26,343 nucleotides of DNA. Source: JAMLIN01 sp964476625. GTDB taxonomy: Bacteria > Pseudomonadota > Gammaproteobacteria > Burkholderiales > Burkholderiaceae_E. The position numbers and the translations under genes were made by a program. The notes beneath the pieces were generated by a model, which searched no databases, was not told the DNA's origin, and worked only from the letters and a program-made list of their open reading frames with translations. The stretch is taken from NCBI GenBank assembly GCA_964476625.1, contig CAYZBJ010000058.1:1-26343 (forward strand), in the 5' to 3' direction. Shown piece after piece: positions 7,281-16,465 of the stretch; within the stretch, counting starts at the first letter, position 1; each line of letters opens with the position of its first letter.

Positions 7281-8567
7281 TCAGGCCGGCGGCGCAAGGA
7301 GCCCTTCGAAGACGGGCTTCAGATAGAGGTCGACGAGCCGGCCCGGCTCGGCAGGAACCCAGTGATGCAGCTCGGCGACATTGTTGATGCTGCCGCTGAG
7401 CAGGTGCGACGCGATGCCCGAATCCAGGGGGCGGATCGATCCGTCCATCATCCCGGTAACGACCAGGTCGCCAATGCGTTCGGTCAGCTGGAACATCCGA
7501 CGGTAGGCTTGCGCCCTGCCCTCGAAGGCCGGCAGCGCCCCCAGGGCGCCGACGCGCAACAGAGGCCCCGGCCCGGATGTCTGCAGGCAGGCAAGTGAAT
7601 GTGCCATCGCGCAGGCCTGATGCCAGCCCGACGCCGGCAGCGCCTGCGCCTGCGTGGCGGCGCGCCGGATCGCCGTCAGGGTGCGCTCGAAGCATGCCAG
7701 GATGAGATCGTCCTTGTGCTCGATGTGATGATAGAACGAGCCTTTGGTAACGTTCAGCCGGGCCGAGATCCGGTCCACCGAAGCCCCCCGATAGCCCGTC
7801 TCGTTGAGCAGGTCGGTTGCGGCCCGCAGGAAGCGATCGCCTGGGGTGTCGACCCCGTCGACGAGCGCCCAGTCACGTCCAGGGCTATCGCCGCCCGGCC
7901 AGCGTGATGCCGCCGTGCCCAGACCCCGGACCAGGATATCGGCGGCCCGGGCCCCGATCCGGACATACTGGTCGGGCTCGGCCCGGCTGATCCATGCGCG
8001 CATGATGTGAACGGCCGACAAGAGTATGTGGGTGCGCGCATTGAGGTCCGCCCGGCTGAGCGTGGCGGTTTCAGGCCCGACCAGAAGCTCACGCATCGCG
8101 CGGAACATGTCGACATAGGCTCGAAGCGCCTCCGCCCCTGCCTTCTCGTCGAGCGTTCGAAGTTCACTGAACACGACCAGCGGCGGGTGCCTGCCGATTG
8201 CGATGTCCGCCAGCAACGCCGCCTGTCGGACCAGGCAGTCCTCGATCCGGGCAGCGACCGTCGGGCGCTCGGCGGCAAGGCGGATGTCTTCCATGTGGAC
8301 CGCGATCGAGCGAAGGAAGCACGCCGAGACGAGATCCTGCTTGCGGCGGTAGTAGTAGGTGACGCTATTGGTGGCGAGGCCGACCCGGTCCGCGATGCCG
8401 GCCAGGGTGCCGGCACCGATGCCGAACTCGTTGAAGGTCTGCGCCGCCGCCGCAAGAATGTCCTCGCGCTTGCGCAGGTAACGGCCGGTCGGCTCCTCGT
8501 CGCCCGCGTCCTCGACGAAGGCAGGCTCGGCTCGTTCGCCCTGGCGCCGCGGGGTCGGCGCCCTCAT
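7281..8567 (-). CDS. Tandem double-TetR transcriptional regulator
   Basis: A 428-residue protein containing two complete TetR-type units in one chain. The first DNA-binding domain is about residues 34-81 (core LAGIADRVGLATNSVTYYYR), followed by a helical ligand domain to about 220. The second is about 245-290 (core VDRISARLNVTKGSFYHHIE), followed by another ligand domain to about 425. TetR proteins are normally about 200 residues and homodimerise; a fused pair could act as a built-in heterodimer or bind two operators. The ATG at 8567 gives the full first domain, with an acidic N-terminal extension of about 30 residues. The gene follows the ABC importer operon on the same strand after an 81-base gap and converges on the EamA exporter, so either cassette could be its target. 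Domain calls are firm; target and ligand are unknown. Confidence 0.9.
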   Translation of the reverse strand: MRAPTPRRQGERAEPAFVEDAGDEEPTGRYLRKREDILAAAAQTFNEFGIGAGTLAGIADRVGLATNSVTYYYRRKQDLVSACFLRSIAVHMEDIRLAAERPTVAARIEDCLVRQAALLADIAIGRHPPLVVFSELRTLDEKAGAEALRAYVDMFRAMRELLVGPETATLSRADLNARTHILLSAVHIMRAWISRAEPDQYVRIGARAADILVRGLGTAASRWPGGDSPGRDWALVDGVDTPGDRFLRAATDLLNETGYRGASVDRISARLNVTKGSFYHHIEHKDDLILACFERTLTAIRRAATQAQALPASGWHQACAMAHSLACLQTSGPGPLLRVGALGALPAFEGRAQAYRRMFQLTERIGDLVVTGMMDGSIRPLDSGIASHLLSGSINNVAELHHWVPAEPGRLVDLYLKPVFEGLLAPPA

Positions 8568-8648
8568 GGCCTGCTCATGCCGTTCTGCGCAAGGCGATGA
8601 CCACCGTGCGCCTGCGCCGCACCTTGATTGCGCCGCGCCACTCGCGAC

Positions 8649-9699
8649 TCAGGCCGGGGCCGGATGCAGGTGGCAGGCGACCGAGCGGGTGTCGTCGAGC
8701 GCCGCCATCGGAGGATCGACTTCCCGGCAGATCGGCATCGCGACGGGGCATCGGGTGTGGAAGCGACACCCCGGAGGCGGATTCAGCGCGCTGGGCACCT
8801 CGCCGCTGACGACCATGCGAGGCCGCTCGGCCTCTGCCACGGGATCGGCTACCGGAACCGCCGACAGCAAGGCCTTCGTATACGGATGCAGCGGCTCCCG
8901 ATAGAGATCGTCGCGACCGGCGATCTCGACGATCCGCCCTAGATACATCACCGCGATCCGGTCGCTGATGTGGCGCACCACCGCGAGGTCATGGGCGACG
9001 AAGACGTAGCTCAGGCCGAGGCGCCGCTGCAGGTCCATCAGCAGGTTGACCACCTGGGCCTGGATCGAGACGTCGAGCGCGGAAACCGGCTCGTCGCAGA
9101 TGAGCAGGTTAGGCTCCAACGCGAGCGAGCGTGCGATCCCGATGCGCTGGCGCTGGCCGCCGGAGAACTCGTGCGGATAGCGGTCCGCCATGTAGGGCAG
9201 CAGGCCCACCGTGGCAAGCATGCGCTCGATCCGCTCGCGCATCTCGGCGACGCTGCCCGTGAGGCCATGCACCTCGAGCGGCTCGGCGATGATGTCGCGC
9301 ACCTTCATGCGCGGATCGAGCGATCCATAGGGATCCTGGTAGACCATCTGCACGTTGCGGCGGAAGCTGCGCAACCTGCGCCGATCGTGCCGGGTGATGT
9401 CCTCGCCTTCGTAGATGATCCGCCCGCTGGTGGCTTCGAGCATGCGCAGGATCGCCAGGCCGGTGGTGGACTTGCCACAACCGCTCTCGCCTACCAGGCC
9501 CAGGGTTTCACCCCGACGCAGGGTGAAGCTGACGCCGTCGACCGCCTTGACGGCGCCGACCTGGCGCCGGATGAAGGTGCCGCTCAGCACCGGGAAATGC
9601 ACGGCGAGTTCCTCGACGCGCAGGATCTCGTCGGGCCGCCCGTCGGCAGCCACCGCCGCCGGCTGGCTCACCGGGGCGCTCGTGGATTCGGGAGCGATT

Positions 9700-9713
<14 letters not shown>
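8649..9713 (-). CDS. Peptide/opine-type ABC transporter ATP-binding protein (OppF/DppF-like)
   Basis: A 354-residue cytoplasmic ATPase that energises import through the OppB/OppC-like channel encoded upstream. Walker A is GESGCGKST (75-83), the signature FSGGQ (183-187), Walker B LLICDE (203-208) and the H-loop His 241 in VAHDLAVV. The C-terminal oligopeptide-transporter extension (HPYTKALLSAVP, about 276-287) ends with the conserved cysteines of GCRFHTRCPVAMPIC and VACHLHP. The family is full length. The start is taken as the ATG at 9713, overlapping the upstream ATPase gene by 14 bases; a TTG two codons earlier is less likely. It is the last gene of the five-gene importer operon, followed by the double-TetR gene. 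Substrate class (peptide, opine or other) is not determinable. Confidence 0.92.
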
Positions 9714-10677
<964 letters not shown>

Positions 10678-10680
10678 CCC

Positions 10681-12398
10681 TCAGAACCCCATCTTCTTCT
10701 TCAGGTCCTGGTCGATCCAGATCCGGGAGTAGATCGGACCCGGACGCACCGCCCCGGCGCGCAGTTCGCCACCGTAGTTCTTCACCCACGGCCACCAGGC
10801 CGTGTACTGGTAGCGCGTCGGCAGCCAGATGTACGGCGCCGCATCGATGATGTCGCGCGTCAGCTGCTTGATGATCTCCTGGCGCTTGGCTTCGTCACGC
10901 TCCTCATAGGCCTCCTGGATGCGGGCGTCATACGCCGGATCGGCCCACATCGACGGGTTCCAGGTCTGCTTCGTCATGAAGCTCTTGCGGATCGTCGTTG
11001 TCGGGTTCGTATGGCCGTTGTCCATGAAGTAGCCAGCCGCATGGGTCTTGCTGGTCATGGCCGACAGGAAGGCGGCGTACTCCATCGGCTGGATCTCCAC
11101 CTTCACCCCGACCTGCTCGAGGTAGGCGGCCACCAGCGGCAGCAGCTCCATGTGCTCCGGGTTGCAGGCGCAGACCTGCACCTTGAAGCTGAAACCCTTC
11201 GGATAACCGGCCTCGGCGAGCAGCTTNNNNNNNNNNGCTTCTTCGCCTTCTCGGGGTCATGGGTGAAGAGCTCCTTCACCGAATCGGGCATCGCCTCGAG
11301 CGGCTCGAAGTAGCCGGCGTAGTCGATGTGCTGCGGATAGGCGAACAGCTCCGCGTTGCCGTTGTAGTAGCTCTCGACGATCTCCTGCTTGTTGACCGCG
11401 TAGTTGAGCGCGCGGCGCACCCGGATGTCGTCGAAGGGCTTGGTGTCGACCCGCATCGACAGGAAGGTGCCGACGGTCGCCAGCCAACGCGACCACTGCA
11501 GCTGCGGGACGCTCTTCTTCAGTTCGTCGGCCGCGCTCCAGCGCACCCACTCCAGCATGTCGAGCTGGCCCGAACGCAGGGCGGCGTGCTGGGTCGATTC
11601 GTCCTTGATGGTGCGGGTGACCAGCTTGTCGACGAACGGCAGCTTGTACTCGGCCCCGTCGATGCTGACCTTGTCCCAGTAGCCGGGGTTCTTCTCATAG
11701 GTGACCGAGTTGCCCTGCAGGAAATTGGTGACCATGAAGGGGCCGCTGCCGGTCACGTTGCGCCAGTTGGTGGCGCCGGCATCCGCGACCTCCTTGGGAT
11801 AGATCGCCGAGTAATAGCCCCAGCCGAAGCGGTAGTCCCATTCGGAGAAGTAGTTCTTGAAGGTGAACACCACCGTATGCTTGTCGGTCGCCTCGACCTT
11901 CTCGATATGATCGAAGTAGGTGGGGATCTTCTTGGGGCTCGTGTCGAGACGCGTGTAGCTGAACACGACATCATCGGCCACCAGCTCGCGGGCTTCCATC
12001 ACCCCCTCCTTGGCCGGGAACATCACGCCCTCGCGCAGCTTGATCTCGAGTCGCAGGGGGTCTTCCTTCCACTCCCAGCTCTCGGCGAGCTCACCCCGAA
12101 TGGCGTCGGAGGGCAGCCAGGCATCGGCAAAGAACGAATGCGGACCGCCAAGGCGCTTGGCCTTGGTGAGATCGGCGGCGAAGAGCTGCTCGTAGATCTG
12201 GCCGGTATCCTGGTTGATCTTCCAGTTCCAGTCGGCCGGGTCCCAGGACAGTACGCTCAGGGTCGGGTTGACGGTGGTCGTGGTCAGGGTACCCCCGTAC
12301 TGGGGCTTTTCCTGGGCCATCGCCGGCAGGGCGGTGGCCAGCGCCAGCGCCAGCGCGCTGGCGGCGCCCAAGGCGCCTTCGAATACTCTTTTCGCCAT
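10681..12398 (-). CDS. ABC transporter substrate-binding protein, family 5 (interrupted by an assembly gap)
   Basis: Periplasmic solute-binding protein delivering peptide-like substrates to the permease. The N-terminus MAKRVFEGALGAASALALAL... is a Sec signal peptide with cleavage predicted after AMA (Ala28|Gln29). The mature part has family-5 blocks such as IKLREGVMFPAKEG and ADDVVFSYTRL, and ends DLKKKMGF. The ATG at 12398 has a strong GAGGAGA Shine-Dalgarno; the frame is open further upstream (to 12461), but that extension lacks family features. Ten Ns at 11227-11236 put the two halves in different frames. Both flanks share GCTT; merging them on this 4-base overlap restores one frame and the canonical block EKAKKLLAEAGYP, giving about 567 residues. 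The gene is therefore judged intact. It is third in the operon, between permease and ATPase genes, which is an uncommon position. Confidence 0.92.
11227..11236. other. Assembly gap (10 N) inside the binding-protein gene
   Basis: A fixed 10-N scaffold linker. The + strand ends GCAGCTT before it and begins GCTTCTTCG after it. Collapsing the shared GCTT repairs the reading frame, so no sequence appears to be missing. Confidence 0.97.
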
Positions 12399-12460
12399 TT
12401 TCTGCTGTCTCCTCGTGTTGACTCGAACCTGGTCAGGGCAGCGGCCGCGGGGGCCGATCA

Positions 12461-13351
12461 TCAGCGCGATCCACGCATGCGCGGATCGAGAAGGTCACGC
12501 AATGCGTCGCCGAACACGTTGGTGGCGTAGACGACGATGGTCAGGCACAGGCCGGGAACGATCACCAGCCAGGGCCCCTGGAACATGTAGGTGCGGCTGC
12601 TGCCCGAGAGCATCCCGCCCCAGGTAGGCTCGGGCGGCGGTACGCCGAGGCCGAGGAAGGCGAGCCCCGATTCGACCAGGATGACCGCACCGACCCGTGT
12701 GGTGAACAGCACGATGATCGGCGGCATCACGTTCGGCAGGATATGCCGCCAGAGGATGCGCCAGGTGGACGCGCCTATCGATTGCGCGGCGTGCACGTAC
12801 ATGTTCTCGCGTACCGACATCACCGCGCTGCGGATGATCCGCGACCCGGCGATGCCGAACAACAGGCCGAGGGTACCGATGATCTGCGGCATGCCCGGGC
12901 CGAGCACCGACACGACCACGATGAGGATCACGAGGTCGGGGAAGCTCATCCAGGCATCGACCACGCGCTGCGTGGTCATGTCGGTACGCCCGCCGGCATA
13001 GCCGCTGACGATGCCGATGACTACCGAGATGACCGTGGCCAGGCCCGCCGCCGACAGGCCGATGATCACCGACAGCTGCGCACCGTAGAGCGCTCGCGAG
13101 AGCATGTCGCGGCCGAGGTGGTCGGTGCCGAACGGGAACTGCCAGGAGGGTGGCTTGAGCCGGTTGAGCGGGCTGATCTGGTTCATGCCATACGGCGCCA
13201 GCAGGTCGGCGAAGACACCGCAGAACAGGAAGGCCAGGAACACCACCGCACCGAAGGCGCCCAGGGGTTTCTCACGGAACAGCCGGCGCACGAAGGCCCA
13301 GACCGGATTGGGCGACCGCGCCGGGAGCACGTTCGAGGGAACAGCCGCCAT
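12461..13351 (-). CDS. ABC transporter permease (OppC/DppC-like)
   Basis: A 296-residue inner-membrane permease. It has an N-terminal OppC-type region (FVRRLFREKPLGAFGAVVFLAF, first membrane helix about 31-52), the TDHLGRDMLSRALYG motif (76-90) typical of DppC/OppC, about five further membrane segments, and the ATPase-coupling EAA loop HAAQSIGASTWRILWRHILP (about 187-206). It ends DLLDPRMRGSR, a standard family C-terminus. The start ATG at 13351 overlaps the last base of the OppB-like stop (TGATG). The frame runs open further upstream only as a shadow of that gene. It forms the channel with the OppB-like protein. The family call is firm; the substrate is unknown. Confidence 0.94.
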   Translation of the reverse strand: MAAVPSNVLPARSPNPVWAFVRRLFREKPLGAFGAVVFLAFLFCGVFADLLAPYGMNQISPLNRLKPPSWQFPFGTDHLGRDMLSRALYGAQLSVIIGLSAAGLATVISVVIGIVSGYAGGRTDMTTQRVVDAWMSFPDLVILIVVVSVLGPGMPQIIGTLGLLFGIAGSRIIRSAVMSVRENMYVHAAQSIGASTWRILWRHILPNVMPPIIVLFTTRVGAVILVESGLAFLGLGVPPPEPTWGGMLSGSSRTYMFQGPWLVIVPGLCLTIVVYATNVFGDALRDLLDPRMRGSR

Positions 13352-14307
13352 CAGTTCACCCTCACCTTGGGATCGAGCAGGCCGTAGCTGATGTCGACCA
13401 CCAGGTTGATCAGCATCACCGCCACCCCGACCACCAGGAATACGCCGGTGATGATGGGATAGTCGCGCTGGTTGACTGCGTCGAGCAGCAACAGGCCCAT
13501 GCCCGGAATCACGAAGATCTGCTCCAGGATGATGGCGCCGCCGATCAGCAGCGGCGCCTGCAGTCCGATGAGCGTCACCACCGGGATCAGCGCATTGCGC
13601 AGGGCATGGCGGAACACCACCAGTGGTTCGCCCAGACCCTTGGCCCAGGCGGTGCGGATGTAGTCCTGGCGCAGCACCTCGAGCATCATCGTGCGGGTCA
13701 TCCGCATGGTCACCGCCGAGAGCGAGGTACCCAGGATGACCGCCGGCAGGATCATCTGCTTCAGGTTGCGGACGGGGTCGTCGGAGAACCGAACGAAGCT
13801 CACGTCCGGCGCCCATCCCCACCAGATCGAAGGCAGGACCATCGCCATGGTGCCCAGCCAGAAACTCGGCACCGCGAGCATCAGGATCGAGAACGAGCGG
13901 GTGAAGTAGTCGCCGGCGGTGTCCTGGCGAATGGCCGAGTAGACCCCGATGGGAATCGCCACGAGCAACCCGACGATCAGCGCCAGGAAACCCAGCTCGA
14001 AGGTAACCGGCAGGCGTTCGAGAAGCAGCTCGCGCACCGGCGTGCTGTGCCACAGTGAATTGCCGAAGTCGGCGCGCAGGAGGATGGCACCCGCCCAGTC
14101 GAAGTACTGGGTAAGCATCGGCTTGTCGAGACCGAGGGCCGCCACGAGCTGGTCGCGCGAGAGCTGGTCGGCGCCGACGTCGTTCTGGCTCAGCATGAGG
14201 TCGATGACATTGCCCGGGATCAGGCGAATGCTGGCGAAGACGATCAGGCTCGCGAAGAACACCGTCGGCAGGAGCGCCAGCAGGCGGCGGATGATGTAGG
14301 CGTTCAT
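13351..14307 (-). CDS. ABC transporter permease (OppB/DppB-like)
   Basis: A 318-residue inner-membrane permease and first gene of the importer operon. It begins MNAYIIRRLLALLPTVFFAS, the standard OppB/DppB first membrane helix, and continues with SIRLIPGN, the periplasmic region containing FGNSLWHSTPV, and the coupling EAA region (QDYIRTAWAKGLGEPLVVFR, about 220-240). It ends DISYGLLDPKVRVN, the family C-terminus. The open frame extends upstream to 14577, but that extension lacks family similarity, so the ATG at 14307 is used although no strong Shine-Dalgarno precedes it. Operon order downstream is OppC-like, binding protein, OppD-like, OppF-like. Function is import of peptides or similar polar compounds. 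Confidence 0.93.
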   Translation of the reverse strand: MNAYIIRRLLALLPTVFFASLIVFASIRLIPGNVIDLMLSQNDVGADQLSRDQLVAALGLDKPMLTQYFDWAGAILLRADFGNSLWHSTPVRELLLERLPVTFELGFLALIVGLLVAIPIGVYSAIRQDTAGDYFTRSFSILMLAVPSFWLGTMAMVLPSIWWGWAPDVSFVRFSDDPVRNLKQMILPAVILGTSLSAVTMRMTRTMMLEVLRQDYIRTAWAKGLGEPLVVFRHALRNALIPVVTLIGLQAPLLIGGAIILEQIFVIPGMGLLLLDAVNQRDYPIITGVFLVVGVAVMLINLVVDISYGLLDPKVRVN

Positions 14308-14665
14308 CGAGGGCGCGCATCCATCGGCGCGGCGCGATCGCCGGCCGCCGCCAGCAGGCTTGCCCGCGGACATACCCATTCTTCGATAGCGATCCGAAAC
14401 GCCTGCATGAACCCACTGTCTCCTGTCGGACTCGTGTGCGAATCCTTCGTTCGCAACTCCGATTGCAGGCGAGAATATCATCCGGCCAAGCGAGGTCAAG
14501 TCTTTGTTGACACATCTCGCAGCGGCATTCCGGTACTGCGGCGCAACATACCCATCTTTCCAAACTCGGATTTCCATCGATACCGGTCGGCTGTTCCCGT
14601 CACACTCGATCTGCTATCTTGCCGACATAGAGCCGCCACCATGGCCGCCCCCGGAGACATCACCA
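14308..14665. promoter_or_regulatory. Divergent regulatory region between the ABC importer and the acyl-CoA synthetase
   Basis: This 358-base stretch separates the importer operon (minus) from the acyl-CoA synthetase (plus). No convincing gene lies in it. It contains back-to-back -35-like boxes: TTGACC on the minus strand (14499-14494) and TTGACA on the plus strand (14507-14512), forming the inverted repeat GTCAA-N7-TTGAC (14495-14511). Outer arms GCGAG (14490-14494) and CTCGC (14516-14520) are also complementary. This is the likeliest operator site for a regulator controlling both directions. Confidence 0.45.
14472..14499 (-). promoter_or_regulatory. Candidate sigma-70 promoter of the ABC importer operon
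   Basis: On the minus strand TTGACC (14499-14494, 5/6 match) and TATTCT (14477-14472, 4/6 match) are 16 bases apart. Transcription would start near 14465 and give a leader of roughly 160 bases before the OppB-like ATG. The call rests only on consensus match and location. Confidence 0.4.
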
Positions 14666-16420
14666 GTGCACCAGCAGCCCCTGCTCAACGTCGATGGCAC
14701 GCCCTTCCCGTTTCGCTCGATGGCCGAGACGATCGCGATGCTGGCGGCGCCCGGCAGTGCGTACGAGATGACTGAAGTGGAGGTCCGGGGCCAGCGGCTG
14801 CGCGCCTGGACGAACGGCCCGGCCACCCTGCGCGATGTGTTCATGGCCGGACGCGCCCACGGCGCGAAGACTTTCCTCGTGCACGAGGGCGAGCGCGCCG
14901 ACTTCGAGGCCTTCGGCCGCGCCACTCTGGCGCTCGCCGCCGAACTGCGTGCCCGCGGCATCCGCAAGGGGGATCGGGTGGCGATCGCGATGCGCAACCT
15001 GCCCGAGTTTCCAGTGGCATTCTTCGCGAGCGCCATCATCGGCGCGATCGCCACGCCGCTCAATGCATGGTGGACCGGGCCCGAACTGGAATACGCCCTG
15101 ATCGACTCCGGTGCGAAGGTCGCGATCGTCGACCCCGAGCGGCTCGAGCGCATCATGCCGCAGCTGCCCGCCTGTACCGCGCTCGAGCGCATCTACGCCT
15201 GCCGGGGTGGAGTCCCGTCATCCGACCATCGATTCGCCGCCCTCGAGGATCTCATCGGCAATCCGTCCGAGTGGCATCGCCTGCCGGCTGGCGAGATGCC
15301 GGCCATCGCGCTCGAACCCGACGACGATGCGACGATCTTCTACACCTCGGGCACGACCGGCAAGCCCAAGGGCGCGGTCGGCACCCATCGCAACTCCGTC
15401 TGCACCACCCTGTCGGCCGGCTACGGAACCGCTCGTTCATTGCTGCGCCGGGGCGAGCCCCTGCCCGATCCGGCCACCCGGCCACAACGATCGACCCTGC
15501 TCTCGGTGCCCTACTTCCACACCACCGGCTGCCAGGCGGTTCTGTGCGCGGCGCTCTACAACGGCGGCAAGCTGGTGACGATGCGCCGCTGGGACGTCGA
15601 ACGCGCGATGGCCCTGATCGAAGCCGAACGCATCACGTCGGCCGGCGGCGTTCCGACCATCGCCTGGCAGATCGTCGAGCATCCGCGCCGCACCGAGTAC
15701 GATCTCTCGAGCATCGAGAGCATCTCCTACGGCGGGGCGCCAGCCGCATCGGAACTGGTGCGCCGGATCAAGGCGGCGTTCCCGAAGACCGCGCCCGGCA
15801 CCGGCTGGGGCATGACCGAGACCTCGGCAACCTTCACCTCGACCAGCGCCGAGGACTACGAACTGCGCCCGGAGTCCTGCGGCATCCCGCTGCCGGTATG
15901 CGATATCCGGATCGCCGACGATTTCGGCGATCCGGTGCCCGTCGGCGAAATCGGCGAGGTGCTCGCGCGCGGGCCGAACGTGGTCCGTGGCTACTGGAAC
16001 AGGCCGCAGGAAACGGCCGACACCTTCGTCGATGGCTGGCTGCGAACCGGCGATCTCGGCCGGGTGGACGAGGAGGGCTACCTCTACATCGTCGATCGCA
16101 AGAAGGACATGCTGATCCGCGGCGGCGAGAACATCTATTGCGCGGAAGTCGAAGCGGCGCTCTACGAGCATCCGGCGGTGATGGATGCCGGCGTCGTCGG
16201 CATCGAACACCCGACGCTCGGCGAGGAGCCTGCCGCGGTCGTCACCCTCACCGCCGGCGCCGAAGTCGGCCAGGCCGAACTGCAGGCCTTCGTCGCGACG
16301 CGCCTGGCGGCCTTCAAGGTGCCGGTACGCATCGCGGTCGTGCCCGAGTTGCTGCCCCGCAACCCGAACGGCAAGCTGGTGAAAGTCGCGCTCAAGCGAC
16401 TCCTCGCCGCAACCAGCTGA
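14666..16420 (+). CDS. AMP-forming acyl-CoA synthetase / ligase
   Basis: A 584-residue ANL-superfamily enzyme that activates a carboxylic acid to acyl-AMP and then to the CoA thioester. Motifs: P-loop YTSGTTGKPKG (226-236), GWGMTET (380-386), TGDLG (461-465), the hinge and A8 motif DRKKDMLIRGGENIYCAEVE (477-496), and the catalytic lysine in NPNGKLVK (Lys570). Length and motif order fit medium/long-chain or aryl acyl-CoA ligases; the acid itself cannot be named. Start choice: a GTG at 14666 is preceded by GGAG at 14653-14656 and begins (V)HQQPLLNVDGTPFPF. The open frame extends to 14504 but that part has no family character. It is divergent from a peptide/opine-type importer, so importer and ligase may serve the same substrate (inference). 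Confidence 0.9.
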   Translation: MHQQPLLNVDGTPFPFRSMAETIAMLAAPGSAYEMTEVEVRGQRLRAWTNGPATLRDVFMAGRAHGAKTFLVHEGERADFEAFGRATLALAAELRARGIRKGDRVAIAMRNLPEFPVAFFASAIIGAIATPLNAWWTGPELEYALIDSGAKVAIVDPERLERIMPQLPACTALERIYACRGGVPSSDHRFAALEDLIGNPSEWHRLPAGEMPAIALEPDDDATIFYTSGTTGKPKGAVGTHRNSVCTTLSAGYGTARSLLRRGEPLPDPATRPQRSTLLSVPYFHTTGCQAVLCAALYNGGKLVTMRRWDVERAMALIEAERITSAGGVPTIAWQIVEHPRRTEYDLSSIESISYGGAPAASELVRRIKAAFPKTAPGTGWGMTETSATFTSTSAEDYELRPESCGIPLPVCDIRIADDFGDPVPVGEIGEVLARGPNVVRGYWNRPQETADTFVDGWLRTGDLGRVDEEGYLYIVDRKKDMLIRGGENIYCAEVEAALYEHPAVMDAGVVGIEHPTLGEEPAAVVTLTAGAEVGQAELQAFVATRLAAFKVPVRIAVVPELLPRNPNGKLVKVALKRLLAATS

Positions 16421-16465
16421 GGGGCGACCAGACCGGTTCGCTCCACTGACACCGCGGCGCCCGGC

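Noticed and set aside
5633..7387. 584-codon plus-strand open frame
   Set aside because: An out-of-frame shadow over the isomerase-like and EamA genes; composition is Arg/Pro/Ser low complexity.
10681..12398. Binding-protein gene as a frameshifted pseudogene
   Set aside because: The frame change is produced by the arbitrary 10-N linker; collapsing the 4-base flank overlap gives a continuous family-typical protein.
11259..12530. 423-codon plus-strand open frame
   Set aside because: Antisense to the binding-protein gene, which has a signal peptide, family blocks and a strong Shine-Dalgarno.
13352..14563. Long upstream extension of the OppC-like frame (700 residues)
   Set aside because: It runs through the OppB-like gene in another frame; the ATG at 13351 overlapping the OppB-like stop gives a normal-length permease.
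14504..14665. Extension of the acyl-CoA synthetase to an ATG at 14504
   Set aside because: The 54 extra residues show no family similarity and would cover the divergent -35 elements; the GTG at 14666 has a well-spaced GGAG.
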